A stretch of 64,000 nt of DNA from JAPEKQ01 sp964516845 (GCA_964516845.1 CAZEXP010000006.1:1-64000), one strand, 5' to 3'; shown: positions 27,225-35,536, counted from the first letter of the stretch. The notes: generated by a model from the letters alone, not told the origin. Program-made: numbers and translations.

Positions 27225-28340
27225 ATGAGGTGGTTCACGCCCCTGCTGCTGACAGCGGCGCTCGCGGTCGGAATTCTCGGCGTCACTGGTCTGGTGACGT
27301 CCGGTTCCGACGGCGGCGCTCCGGGGTACACCGACCCGCGTGTCGCGCTCTACTGGGAGGACGCGGGCGGAGGGAACGTCCGGTGCACGCTGTGTCCCCG
27401 CCGGTGTGTCGTGCCGCCGGGCGCGCGAGGGCATTGCGGCGTCCGTGAGAACCGCGGCGGGACCTACTACACGCTCTCGTACGGCAACCCGTGCGCCGTG
27501 CACGTCGACCCTATCGAAAAGAAGCCCTTCTATCATTTCCTGCCGACAACCTCATCGTTCTCGATCGCGGTGGCCGGGTGCAATCTCGACTGCAAGTTCT
27601 GTCAGAACTGGCATATCTCGCAGCGTCGACCCGAGGAGACGTACAACTACAGGCTTCCGCCCGAGGAACTCGTCGACCTCGCCCTTGAGAGCGGGTGCAA
27701 CAGCATCGCCTACACCTACTCGGAACCGACCATCTTCTACGAGTACATGCTCGACTGCGCGCGGGAGGCGCGGGGGCGCGGTCTGCGGAACGTCTATCAC
27801 TCCAACGGATTCATCAATGAACAACCGCTCCGCGAGCTCTGTTCGTACCTCGATGCCGCGAACATCGATCTCAAGGGTTTCACGGAGGAGTACTACTCGG
27901 AGATGACCGGAGGAAGCCTCGCGCCGGTGCTGCGGTCGCTCCGGATCCTCGTCGAGGAGGGTGTGCATCTGGAACTGACGACGCTCGTGGTCCCGGGCGG
28001 GAACGACGACCCCGACGATCTCCGGGCGATGTGCCGCTGGATCCACGAGAATCTGGGGGACTCGGTTCCGCTCCACTTCTCGCGATTCCACCCGCAGTAT
28101 CAGCTGACCGGGCTGGCGCCGACGCCGCTGGCAACGCTCGAACTCGCGCGGCGGACGGCGCTCGAGGAAGGGCTCCGCTTCGTCTATATCGGCAACATCC
28201 CCGGACACGAGGCGAACAGCACCTACTGTCCCTCCTGTGGCGAGCTGCTGATCTATCGGGTCGGGTATGACGTTGAGATCCGGGGGCTCGATGCGGGGGT
28301 GTGCGCGACGTGTGGTGATGTCATCGAGGGCGTCTGGTAG
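27225..28340 (+). CDS. AmmeMemoRadiSam system radical SAM enzyme with N-terminal membrane segment
   Basis: A 371-residue radical SAM protein. Residues 1-28 (core FTPLLLTAALAVGILGVTG) form a hydrophobic segment not needed by the family. A Cys-rich entry motif follows (CTLCPRRC, HCGVRENRGG), then DPIEKKPFYHF and the cluster motif CNLDCKFC (C119, C123, C126) in the pattern CX3CX2C, then QNWHISQ. A zinc-ribbon-like end has CPSC and CATC. The closest characterised relatives of this family are glycyl-radical activases, but its substrate is unknown. GGGAGG is 4 bases before ATG 27225. It forms an apparent two-gene unit with the Memo-AMMECR1 fusion. Whether the catalytic domain faces the cytoplasm or the periplasm is the open question. 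Confidence 0.9.
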   Translation: MRWFTPLLLTAALAVGILGVTGLVTSGSDGGAPGYTDPRVALYWEDAGGGNVRCTLCPRRCVVPPGARGHCGVRENRGGTYYTLSYGNPCAVHVDPIEKKPFYHFLPTTSSFSIAVAGCNLDCKFCQNWHISQRRPEETYNYRLPPEELVDLALESGCNSIAYTYSEPTIFYEYMLDCAREARGRGLRNVYHSNGFINEQPLRELCSYLDAANIDLKGFTEEYYSEMTGGSLAPVLRSLRILVEEGVHLELTTLVVPGGNDDPDDLRAMCRWIHENLGDSVPLHFSRFHPQYQLTGLAPTPLATLELARRTALEEGLRFVYIGNIPGHEANSTYCPSCGELLIYRVGYDVEIRGLDAGVCATCGDVIEGVW

Positions 28341-28355
28341 CGTTCGTGCGGGTGA

Positions 28356-28376
28356 TGGGCGCTCCGCAAGCGCCCA
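28356..28376 (+). terminator. Hairpin after the radical SAM gene
   Basis: Stem TGGGCGCT / AGCGCCCA with loop CCGCA, 15 bases after the stop. No T tract follows, so this may be a Rho-independent terminator of low efficiency or an RNA-end stabiliser. A new promoter begins 22 bases later. Confidence 0.45.
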
Positions 28377-28398
28377 CACAGTGGGGGGCACCGCGAGG

Positions 28399-28427
28399 TT
28401 GACAGGCCGCTCACCATCGTCTATTGT
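28399..28427 (+). promoter_or_regulatory. Sigma-70-type promoter for the beta-helix protein gene
   Basis: Perfect TTGACA at 28399-28404, 17-base spacer and TATTGT at 28422-28427. The RNA start would be near 28434, giving a leader of about 64 bases before ATG 28498. Confidence 0.78.
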
Positions 28428-28497
28428 CTAGGTGAAGTATATCCAGGTTCAGCGACCGGAGATCTTGGAACCTCTCAGTAGCGAGAAGGAGGAGCAG

Positions 28498-29511
28498 ATG
28501 CGTTGTCTCCTGGTGGTTCTCATTGTGGGGCTCTTCGCGGCGGTCGGGATGGCCGACGTGATCGTGGTGCCGGATGAGGAGAACGATATCGAGTGCATCC
28601 AGCAGGGTCTGGACCTCGCTTCGGCCGGCGACACCGTGCTCGTATACGCCGGCGTCTACGACAGCGTGCATTACTTCCAGACGCCCATCGGGACGCGGTC
28701 CGCTATTTGCCAGCTCAAGGATGGCGTGACGATTCGGGGCATCGATCGGGACGACGTGGTGATCGATCACACCGATGCGGACTACGGCATTCTCTGTGTG
28801 GACGTGGGAAGCGGCGCTCAGGTGAAGGCCCTGACGGTCGTGGGCGGTGTGTCGGTTCGACAGGACAACGTCATCGACGGTGACGGGAGAGATCTTCGGG
28901 CGGGGATCAGCTGTCTTTCGAACGCCTCGCCGGTCATCCGCTACGTCACGATCGAGGAGTCCTCGACGGGTCTGTTGTGCCGCACCAACTGCGCGCCGAC
29001 CGTTGAAAACTGCCTTATCGTGCGCGGTGGCCACCACGGCGTCTATGTCTACATGAACGGCGCGACGCCGGTCACGCTCGACCGCATGACCATCGTCGGC
29101 AACTTCGATTACGGTGTGTACGTGTTCAGCGGCGCGGTGGATGTATCGAACTCGTGCATCACTCATAACCACAAGTCCGGCGTCTACGACTATCTGTCGA
29201 CGGTGGGCGTGGACCACTGCAACGTCTACTGGAACGACTATGTCAGCACCGACTTTCTCAATTACGGCGGGGGTCTTGCCGACCAGACCGGTCTGAACGG
29301 GAACATCTCCGAGGAGCCGTACTACTGCGACTACGTTGGTGATGTGGGGTATGACTACCAGGTCTGCTTCACCTCGCCGAACGTCGATGCGGGCGTGGGC
29401 GGTTCCGACATCGGAGCCGATACCAGCGGGTTCGGAGTCGGTTCCTGCTCGAACTGTGTCTCGCCGGTGAGTCAGGTCAGCTGGGGCGCGATCAAGGCGC
29501 TCTATCGCTGA
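28498..29511 (+). CDS. Secreted right-handed beta-helix repeat protein
   Basis: A 337-residue exported protein with signal peptide MRCLLVVLIVGLFAAVGMA. The mature chain starts like pectin-lyase-fold proteins (IQQGLDLASAGDTVLVYAGVYD) and has repeated short turns typical of a parallel beta-helix, such as PVIRYVTIEES, PTVENCLIVRGGHHGVYVY and VDVSNSCITHNHKSGVY. No catalytic residues can be assigned. The chain ends QVSWGAIKALYR, which looks like a separate short tail after the helix. ATG 28498 has AAGGAGGAG immediately upstream, and the promoter position excludes the earlier in-frame GTG at 28432. It stands as its own transcription unit with a promoter and a strong terminator. It may be an adhesin, a polysaccharide-binding protein or an enzyme. 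Confidence 0.78.
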   Translation: MRCLLVVLIVGLFAAVGMADVIVVPDEENDIECIQQGLDLASAGDTVLVYAGVYDSVHYFQTPIGTRSAICQLKDGVTIRGIDRDDVVIDHTDADYGILCVDVGSGAQVKALTVVGGVSVRQDNVIDGDGRDLRAGISCLSNASPVIRYVTIEESSTGLLCRTNCAPTVENCLIVRGGHHGVYVYMNGATPVTLDRMTIVGNFDYGVYVFSGAVDVSNSCITHNHKSGVYDYLSTVGVDHCNVYWNDYVSTDFLNYGGGLADQTGLNGNISEEPYYCDYVGDVGYDYQVCFTSPNVDAGVGGSDIGADTSGFGVGSCSNCVSPVSQVSWGAIKALYR

Positions 29512-29575
29512 TAGGCAGCTCCGGGCTTTCGCCCGACGCATCATGTGCGCGGCAGGACTGCGCTATTCGACCATT

Positions 29576-29610
29576 ACGAGGCCGTCTCTTCGGAGGCGGC
29601 CTCGTTGTTT
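29576..29610 (+). terminator. Strong intrinsic terminator with UUCG loop
   Basis: A 13-pair stem from 29576 to 29605 with one G-U pair and the very stable C(UUCG)G loop, followed by TTGTTT. It ends the beta-helix gene and sits between convergent genes. On the - strand the T tract is poor, so it acts mainly on + strand RNA. Confidence 0.85.
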
Positions 29611-29621
29611 GCGCATAGATC

Positions 29622-31988
29622 TCAGCGTGTTGGAGCCGTGAGGGTGAGCGACGCGAGAACCGAGGCGTTGAGGACGGCGAGACCGATCATCGTGCCGAGC
29701 GTTCCGAGGACCGGCAGGAGAAGCACGGAAGCCGTGATGGCTCCGAGCGCCGCCCCGAAGAGATCGGCCGAGTAGAGGGCGCCGCCTTGCCGTGTCACGT
29801 CCGCCCCGCTTCGCCCGCGGAGAATGGACGTCGCGAGCGGGAACTGGATACCGGCGAGCACGGCGGACGCGGCGACGAGGGCGGGGAAGAGGGCGGCGCC
29901 GGCAAAGCCTGAGGAGGCCGCCGCTCCAAGGCGGGCGACGGCGATCCCGAAGCCGACCGGGACCGCGGTCAGTCCGCACTGCAGGAGGATGTACCCGCGG
30001 TCGAGCGTCGGCAGCGACGTCATGCGCGTGCCAAGCCACCCGCCGAGCGCGAGTCCCAGCATGAACGCGGCGGTGATGAGCGCCAGGTGGCCGTAGACGT
30101 ACCCGTAGAAGCTCTGATACGCCACGATGGCCGATATCTCCAGTGTCATTTCCGTGAATCCGACAACGACGACCGAGAGGATCACTGCACGGGCGAACGA
30201 CGCGCGACGCGTCGCACTCGTCCCGACCGCGGATCGTCTCCGAGAGAGGATACGGGGAGCCGCTCCGAATGTGATGGCGAGAAGGGCGGCGAATGCGGTG
30301 AGTCTCGACAGATCGACGGCCCGCCGACCGGTCTCGAGGAGGCGGCTCGTGCCGCTCCGAAGCTGCGAGCGGACGACGAGACCGGCGAGGTACCCGCGCG
30401 GGCTGAGGTCGCGGTTCAGTCCTGCCGTGGACGCTCGACCGATCGCTTCGTCGCCCGCTTCCAGTCTGGCTGAGCTGAAGCGGTCCTCGAGATAGTATCG
30501 AGCGATGAAACGTGTGTCGATCCCGCGTCTCTCGACTTCGTCGGCGAGCTGTGAGCCTCCGCGGATGAGCCGCGAGGCCGGACCGCCGGCGACGACGTGG
30601 GATGGGTCTCCCGGGAGCAGCGCGACCCGGGAAAAGGCGCTCTCGAGCGACTCCATGAGACAGAGAACGAACTCGGCGAGGTCTGGAGGGATGTAGTTCT
30701 CAGACCCGGAGACCGTCAGGGCGATGACGCCGTCATCCGCGAGCACGCGGCGTGCCTCCCGGAAGAACTCGACCGTGTAGAGGCGGTTGAGCTGCGTGGT
30801 CGTCGGATCGGGGACGTTGAGGATGATGACGTCATAGCGTGCGTCCGTCGTGCGGATGAACAGCCTCGCGTCGCCATGGTGCGTCCGGACACGCTCGTCC
30901 CCGAGTCCTGCCAGGAGCGAATCGTGGAAGGCCTCCCGCGCTGTGAACAGCAGCGCCGGGTCCAGCTCGACGTAGTCGATGCTCCGAACCGACGGGTGCT
31001 TGAGCGCCTCGGCGATCGAACCGCCGAGACCGCCGCCGACGAGCAGTACGCGTTCGGGCGCGGGGTGTTGAAGCATGGGGATGTGTACTGCTTCCTCAGC
31101 CGCGAGTTGATCGGGGGCGGACCCGGCGAGTACGCCGCTCTCGTAGATGCTGAGCTGGCCGTCCCGTCGCGTCGCCACGACCCGACCGTGCACGGAATCG
31201 TGCGAGAGCACGAAGCCGAGTTCGGACCACTGAGCGCGCACGGTCATCTCATCCAGACTGCCCCCGAGCGGCGAGAGAAGCGCGACGCCGACAAGACCGG
31301 TGAGGACCAGGGCGAGCTGCGCGGGCGCCCGGCGCGGGAGGAGCCGGAGCGCCGAGAGCGTCAGCAGCAGCGTGCAGAGACCGGCGATCGCCAACGGCTG
31401 GAGATGCGGGATGAGCACGAAGCTCAGAAGGACGCCGGAGCACACGGCCCCCGCGGCCTCCATCGTGTAGACGCGCGCGGTGGTGTCGAGACGGTCATTG
31501 CCGGCGTTCACGGCGAGGACGCGGACAGTGAGACTGAAGGCGGCGCCCGCAGCGAGGGCGAGAGGGCCGGCGGCGAACACCGCGGCGACCAGAAGCTGTC
31601 CCGGACCGGCAAGCTCACCGGCGTGAGCCCCGAGGAGAGCGCGTCCGGCCCTCGCCGCGAGAAGGGAGAGCGGGCTGAGAAGCGCGAGGGCCGCCAGAAC
31701 GGCGGCCAGGCGGGTGTGAGGTGACCGCGTTCTCCAGAAGAGCCTGCCGCCGAGCGCGCTGCCGAGTCCTGCAGCGAGGAGCCAGACGGCCAGAGCGATC
31801 CCGAACGAGGTCTCATCTCCGAGCCACGCGACCATGAGTTCGCGAAGAACCATGGTCTGCACGAGGATCGTCGAGAAGCCGAGTGTCAGGGCCGCCAGGT
31901 GTCCCGGCCCCGGGAACCGCCCCGGTCGGGGACGTCCGGGAGCGGAGCAGGACCGGCCAGGGAACGTGTTCGAGTCGCTTCCATGCAT
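29622..31988 (-). CDS. Membrane protein with aminopropyltransferase (spermidine synthase-like) domain
   Basis: A 788-residue fusion. About seven hydrophobic segments lie in residues 30-240, a soluble spermidine-synthase-like Rossmann domain lies around 245-500 (VLLVGGGLGGSIAEALKH, IDYVELDP, VRTHHGDARLF, YDVIILNVPDPTT), and about six more segments lie in residues 560-788. The Asp of the DP-T-x-L motif is kept. This MFS-like/spermidine synthase layout is widespread but poorly studied; whether it makes polyamines is unknown. It is the only convincing - strand gene in the window. A -10-like TAGACT with extended TG lies only about 10 bases before the chosen ATG, so the mRNA may be nearly leaderless or the Pro/Gly-rich first 30 residues may not be translated. 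Confidence 0.85.
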   Translation of the reverse strand: MHGSDSNTFPGRSCSAPGRPRPGRFPGPGHLAALTLGFSTILVQTMVLRELMVAWLGDETSFGIALAVWLLAAGLGSALGGRLFWRTRSPHTRLAAVLAALALLSPLSLLAARAGRALLGAHAGELAGPGQLLVAAVFAAGPLALAAGAAFSLTVRVLAVNAGNDRLDTTARVYTMEAAGAVCSGVLLSFVLIPHLQPLAIAGLCTLLLTLSALRLLPRRAPAQLALVLTGLVGVALLSPLGGSLDEMTVRAQWSELGFVLSHDSVHGRVVATRRDGQLSIYESGVLAGSAPDQLAAEEAVHIPMLQHPAPERVLLVGGGLGGSIAEALKHPSVRSIDYVELDPALLFTAREAFHDSLLAGLGDERVRTHHGDARLFIRTTDARYDVIILNVPDPTTTQLNRLYTVEFFREARRVLADDGVIALTVSGSENYIPPDLAEFVLCLMESLESAFSRVALLPGDPSHVVAGGPASRLIRGGSQLADEVERRGIDTRFIARYYLEDRFSSARLEAGDEAIGRASTAGLNRDLSPRGYLAGLVVRSQLRSGTSRLLETGRRAVDLSRLTAFAALLAITFGAAPRILSRRRSAVGTSATRRASFARAVILSVVVVGFTEMTLEISAIVAYQSFYGYVYGHLALITAAFMLGLALGGWLGTRMTSLPTLDRGYILLQCGLTAVPVGFGIAVARLGAAASSGFAGAALFPALVAASAVLAGIQFPLATSILRGRSGADVTRQGGALYSADLFGAALGAITASVLLLPVLGTLGTMIGLAVLNASVLASLTLTAPTR

Positions 31989-32000
31989 GGTTCGCAGAGT

Positions 32001-32107
32001 CTAGCAGACCGGGTGGGCGGGGAGGCGTTTCGGGACGCCGAAATGACGACAGGGTCGTCGGTTAGGTCATGAGAAAAGCGTTGACACCTTTGAACGGGGT
32101 CTGCTAG
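32001..32107. repeat. 10-base inverted repeat CTAGCAGACC / GGTCTGCTAG
   Basis: CTAGCAGACC at 32001-32010 and its exact reverse complement at 32098-32107, 87 bases apart. Each arm contains the extended -10 sequence TGCTAG on the strand of the adjoining gene, so the symmetry may reflect two divergent -10 elements or an operator. Confidence 0.6.
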
Positions 32108-32110
32108 CCT
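32081..32110 (+). promoter_or_regulatory. Sigma-70-type promoter of the LPS core operon
   Basis: Perfect TTGACA at 32081-32086, 18-base spacer, TAGCCT at 32105-32110 with extended TG at 32102-32103. It points toward the GT9-msbA gene series. Confidence 0.72.
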
Positions 32111-32331
32111 ACGAGCCAACGCGGGCGAACGGTGGGCCGGGGTTCACCGATCGCCACGCCGTTCGGTATGACACACTGGGCGAGCGATGCCGGGGAACGC
32201 GCGGATCCCCGACAGGCGCATACGTCGGTGTGTGCGTCTGATATTCTGGCGCTCGCCGTGGACGCGGCCGGGGTCAGGCTGTCAGGATGTCCGATATCTC
32301 CGGGCTCCAGGCATCGGTTGTGGAGGAACGC

Positions 32332-33495
32332 ATGGCAGCACGCGAGACACGGGGCGGCTCAGCAGCGGGTGAGCCGTCGGTCTCCCAGATGAGCGACTCG
32401 AAGCCGAAGGTCGCGAAGACGTCACGTCTTGGCCGCCTGCTTGGGACGTATATCGAGCGCTTCGACAGGCCGGAGCCGATCTCGTTCGGAGCGGCTTTCG
32501 GGAGCGTCGAGCGCGTGCTCGTCATCCCGGAGTGTGGAGTTGCGGGCGCGCTGTTCGCGGTTCCGACGCTTCGCGCGATGCGCCGCGGGTTCCCACGGGG
32601 GAAGATCGCAGTGCTCGTGCGTGACGAGGACAAGGAGCTGCTCGAAGGCTTGATCGAGGTGGACCGCGTTATCGGCTACTCGCTGCCGCGCGGCATGAAA
32701 CGCTTGTCGGCGTTCATGACCCTTGCGAAGCGGCTGAAGTCCTACCGGTTCGATGTCGCCATACTGCTCGACCGGCAGTCGGATTTCGAGAGGATCTACC
32801 TCTGCTACATGACCGGCGCCAAGATCCGTGCAGGACTCCAGGGAGACGAGAGCCACCCGTTCCTCAACCTCGAGGTGAGCCGGCGGGTCTCCGGGAGCAC
32901 GCGTGCCCAACTCGGTCTGGAGATCGCAGGCGTCATGGGTATTGACGTGAGCGAACTCGGCTTGAGGTGGGAGGTCCCCGAGCAGGAGCGCCGAACGGCC
33001 GAGCAGCTCATCCACTTCAGGAAGCCGCGCGAGGATGAGCTCCTGATCGGTTTTGATCCCGGTCCCGGTCGGGGAGGGACGTCCGTTTCAACGGCGCAGC
33101 AGGCGAAGCTTCTCGACCAGTTGTGCGCCGACTACAACGCGCGCGCCATTCTTCTGACATCACCCGAGCACCACGACCATGCGAAGAAGCTCGAGAGTCT
33201 CTTGTCAAGGGAACCGATCTTCGTGCAGCAGCGTCGTACGCGCGACGTCGTGAGCCTCCTGGGCCAGTGCGACCTGTTCGTCGCGGGCAACACCGATCTG
33301 GTCTACTTCGCCATCGCCCTCGGCATACCGACCGTCTCCATGATGACCGCCGGCGAACTCGAGGCGGAGGCGTACCCGGATCGGGGTTGTCTGGAGATCA
33401 TCACGCTGGTTCCGGGTGACCGGTTCCCCATCGAGGAGTTCATGGAGAGGACGCAGAGCGCGATGCTGCGCGGAGCGTCGGAGGAGGGCGGCTAG
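32332..33495 (+). CDS. Divergent GT9 (heptosyltransferase-like) glycosyltransferase
   Basis: A 387-residue protein with the two-Rossmann layout of ADP-heptose:LPS heptosyltransferases. The N-terminal start VERVLVIPECGVAGALFAVP and the C-terminal QCDLFVAGNTDLVYFAIALGIP align with that family, but the usual PGxxWxxKRWP motif is replaced by FDPGPGRGGTSV and the NDTGPMH motif by NTDLVYF. It may be inactive, may use another donor or may be a structural partner. ATG 32332 has GGAGG (32322-32326) 5 bases upstream; ATG 32287 is an alternative. It is the first gene of the core operon and ends one base before msbA. Confidence 0.75.
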   Translation: MAARETRGGSAAGEPSVSQMSDSKPKVAKTSRLGRLLGTYIERFDRPEPISFGAAFGSVERVLVIPECGVAGALFAVPTLRAMRRGFPRGKIAVLVRDEDKELLEGLIEVDRVIGYSLPRGMKRLSAFMTLAKRLKSYRFDVAILLDRQSDFERIYLCYMTGAKIRAGLQGDESHPFLNLEVSRRVSGSTRAQLGLEIAGVMGIDVSELGLRWEVPEQERRTAEQLIHFRKPREDELLIGFDPGPGRGGTSVSTAQQAKLLDQLCADYNARAILLTSPEHHDHAKKLESLLSREPIFVQQRRTRDVVSLLGQCDLFVAGNTDLVYFAIALGIPTVSMMTAGELEAEAYPDRGCLEIITLVPGDRFPIEEFMERTQSAMLRGASEEGG

Positions 33496-33496
33496 G

Positions 33497-35530
33497 ATGC
33501 GTCCGTTCATCCGACTGCTTGGCTTTGTGAAACCGTACTGGCGCCGCCTCCTGGCGGCGCTCGTCTGCATGGCGGTCTTCGCGGTTCTCTCAGGCGCGTC
33601 ACTCGGCATGATCCTTCCGTTCGTCAACGTGCTGTTCGAACGTGATGCCCTCGTTTCGGACGAGGCGACGACGGTCGTCGCGGGTGCGACGACGGCCGCC
33701 GAAAGTGAGACGGAGGCCGTCGAAAGTGCGACGGCTCAGATGACGGAGGCATCGGGGGGCGCGGTGCCGACCGTTCCCGCGATCGACGACGCGGGCGAAT
33801 CGGATGTCGGCGCCGGCGCCGGCGCGCCGATACGCGATCTCAAGGTTGACATACGGGCTCGGATCCTCGAGATGTTCGCGAGCGATTCGCCCGAGCGCGC
33901 ACTCGGCAAGGTGTGCCTGGCGCTCCTGGCCGTCTTCCTCACCCGGGCACTCTTCGGGTACCTTCAGACCTTCCTGATGATGACGCTCGAGCAGCGCGTC
34001 GTTCGCGACCTTCGGAACCGGCTCTTCGAGAAGCTCAGCGGGCTCTCTCTGTCGTTCTTCCACGGGGAGCACACGGGCACGCTGATCTCGAGGATCACCA
34101 ACGATGTAACACTGGTTCGCGGGGCGCTTGTCGCCTCGTTCGTCAACCTGTTTCGCGAGACCTTGCTGACGTTCATCTACCTTGGCGTCGCCATCTGGAT
34201 CAGCTGGCGGCTGGCGATCATCACCTTCGTCGTGCTGCCGCCGATCATGTTCCTGATCACGAGGATCGGGGCGCGGCTCCGGAAGAGAAGCACGCGTATC
34301 CAGGAGAAGATGGCCGACATCACATCCACGCTTCAGGAGACGATCTCGGGGATTCGCGTCGTGCAGGCGTTCGGGATGGAGGAGTACGAGCGGCGTCGCT
34401 TCTACGCGCACACCGGGGAGTACTTCAAGAGATTCGTGCGGATGGAGGCGCTTGGCGCCCTCGCGGGACCGCTGACGGAGTTCATGGGTGTTATCGGTGT
34501 CGTCGTTCTGCTCTGGTACGGCGGTCGTCAGGTGCTCCTCGCGGATTCCATCTCCCCGGACTGGTTCCTCATCTTCCTGGGCGCGGCGCTCTCGACGATG
34601 CAGCCGCTGCAGAAGCTCTCGAAGGCGAACAACCAGCTTCAGATGGGACTCGCGGCGGCGGAACGCGTCTTCCAGGTGATCGACACCAAGCCGGACGTGG
34701 AGACTACGCCGGGTGCGCACGTGCTGACCGGATTCTCCGGTGCCATCAGATACGAGGATGTGACCTTTCGCTACTCCACCGGAACGGATGTGCTCGAGTC
34801 CGTCAACCTCACCGTCCACAAGGGTGAGATCGTTGCGGTCGTCGGTCCGAGCGGCGCGGGCAAGTCGACGCTGCTCGATCTCGTTCCGCGGTTCTACGAC
34901 CCGACCGGCGGGCGCGTCATTCTCGATGGACACGATCTCCGCGACGTCGATCTCGCATCACTCAGGCGCCTGATGGGTATCGTCACGCAGGAGACGATCC
35001 TCTTCAACGACAGTGTCCTTGCGAACATCGCATACGGCCTCGAGGGTTCCTCCAGAGAGGATGTCGAGGCGGCGGCGCGCGCCGCGAACGCGCACGAGTT
35101 CATTCAGTCGATGCCCGAGGGCTACGACACGGTCGTCGGTGAGCGCGGAGCCAGACTGTCCGGCGGTGAACGTCAGCGTCTTGCCATCGCGCGCGCGATT
35201 CTCAAGAACCCGCCCATCCTCATATTCGACGAGGCCACGTCGTCGCTCGACACCGAGTCCGAACGGCTCGTGCAGGAGGCGATCGAGCACCTGTTCGCGG
35301 GGAGGACCGTCCTCATCATAGCGCATCGTCTGTCGACAGTGCGGAACGCCGACCGGATCGTTGCGATGGAGGCCGGGCGCATCGTTGAGGAGGGAACCCA
35401 CGATCAGCTCATTGCGTGGGACGGCCTGTACCGGCGACTGCACGACCTCCAGTTCAGCGGCGCCGGCTCCGAGAGTGATGGTTCCGGACGGCCGGCGGGT
35501 GACGGCGTCGACGAGGCGGACGAACAGTAG
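33497..35530 (+). CDS. msbA: MsbA-like lipid A export ABC transporter
   Basis: A 677-residue half-transporter with six membrane segments and an ATPase domain: Walker A GPSGAGKST, signature LSGGERQRLAIARAIL, Walker B ILIFDEATSSLD and H-loop IIAHRLSTV. It should flip core-lipid A to the outer leaflet of the inner membrane. Between membrane segments 1 and 2 (residues about 52-112) is an Ala/Thr/Glu-rich insert of some 60 residues that lies in the first periplasmic loop and is not normal for MsbA, which is usually near 580 residues. The insert contains a 21-base tandem duplication. The C-terminal 25 residues are Gly/Ser/Asp-rich. It is flanked by heptosyltransferase genes, which supports the LPS role. 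Confidence 0.88.
   Translation: MRPFIRLLGFVKPYWRRLLAALVCMAVFAVLSGASLGMILPFVNVLFERDALVSDEATTVVAGATTAAESETEAVESATAQMTEASGGAVPTVPAIDDAGESDVGAGAGAPIRDLKVDIRARILEMFASDSPERALGKVCLALLAVFLTRALFGYLQTFLMMTLEQRVVRDLRNRLFEKLSGLSLSFFHGEHTGTLISRITNDVTLVRGALVASFVNLFRETLLTFIYLGVAIWISWRLAIITFVVLPPIMFLITRIGARLRKRSTRIQEKMADITSTLQETISGIRVVQAFGMEEYERRRFYAHTGEYFKRFVRMEALGALAGPLTEFMGVIGVVVLLWYGGRQVLLADSISPDWFLIFLGAALSTMQPLQKLSKANNQLQMGLAAAERVFQVIDTKPDVETTPGAHVLTGFSGAIRYEDVTFRYSTGTDVLESVNLTVHKGEIVAVVGPSGAGKSTLLDLVPRFYDPTGGRVILDGHDLRDVDLASLRRLMGIVTQETILFNDSVLANIAYGLEGSSREDVEAAARAANAHEFIQSMPEGYDTVVGERGARLSGGERQRLAIARAILKNPPILIFDEATSSLDTESERLVQEAIEHLFAGRTVLIIAHRLSTVRNADRIVAMEAGRIVEEGTHDQLIAWDGLYRRLHDLQFSGAGSESDGSGRPAGDGVDEADEQ
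33695..33736 (+). repeat. 21-base tandem duplication inside msbA
   Basis: Two units of 21 bases encode AAESETE and AVESATA in the periplasmic-loop insert. The units differ at four bases. They suggest slippage-driven growth of a low-complexity segment. Confidence 0.7.
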
Positions 35531-35536
35531 GGAGAG

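Larger units (their letters stand above)
31989..32331. other. Divergent intergenic region with promoter and leader
   Basis: A 343-base gap between the divergent membrane/aminopropyltransferase gene and the LPS core operon. It contains a + strand promoter (32081-32110), a 10-base inverted repeat (32001-32010 with 32098-32107) and a + strand leader of about 215 bases in which I see no convincing gene or terminator. Confidence 0.7.

Noticed and set aside
25469..27331. 620-codon - strand frame over the Memo-AMMECR1 gene
   Set aside because: Antisense to a gene with conserved metal-site and LRGCIG motifs; its product is low-complexity Arg/Pro-rich.
30597..31724. 375-codon + strand frame inside the - strand membrane fusion gene
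   Set aside because: Product is Arg/Glu-rich without a domain, while the - strand frame has clear aminopropyltransferase motifs.
32132..32392. 86-codon + strand frame in the divergent gap
   Set aside because: It overlaps the well-supported first gene of the core operon in another frame and has no ribosome site or domain.
33845..33850. TTGACA inside msbA as a promoter
   Set aside because: It lies within coding sequence and no -10 is found at 16-18 bases downstream.
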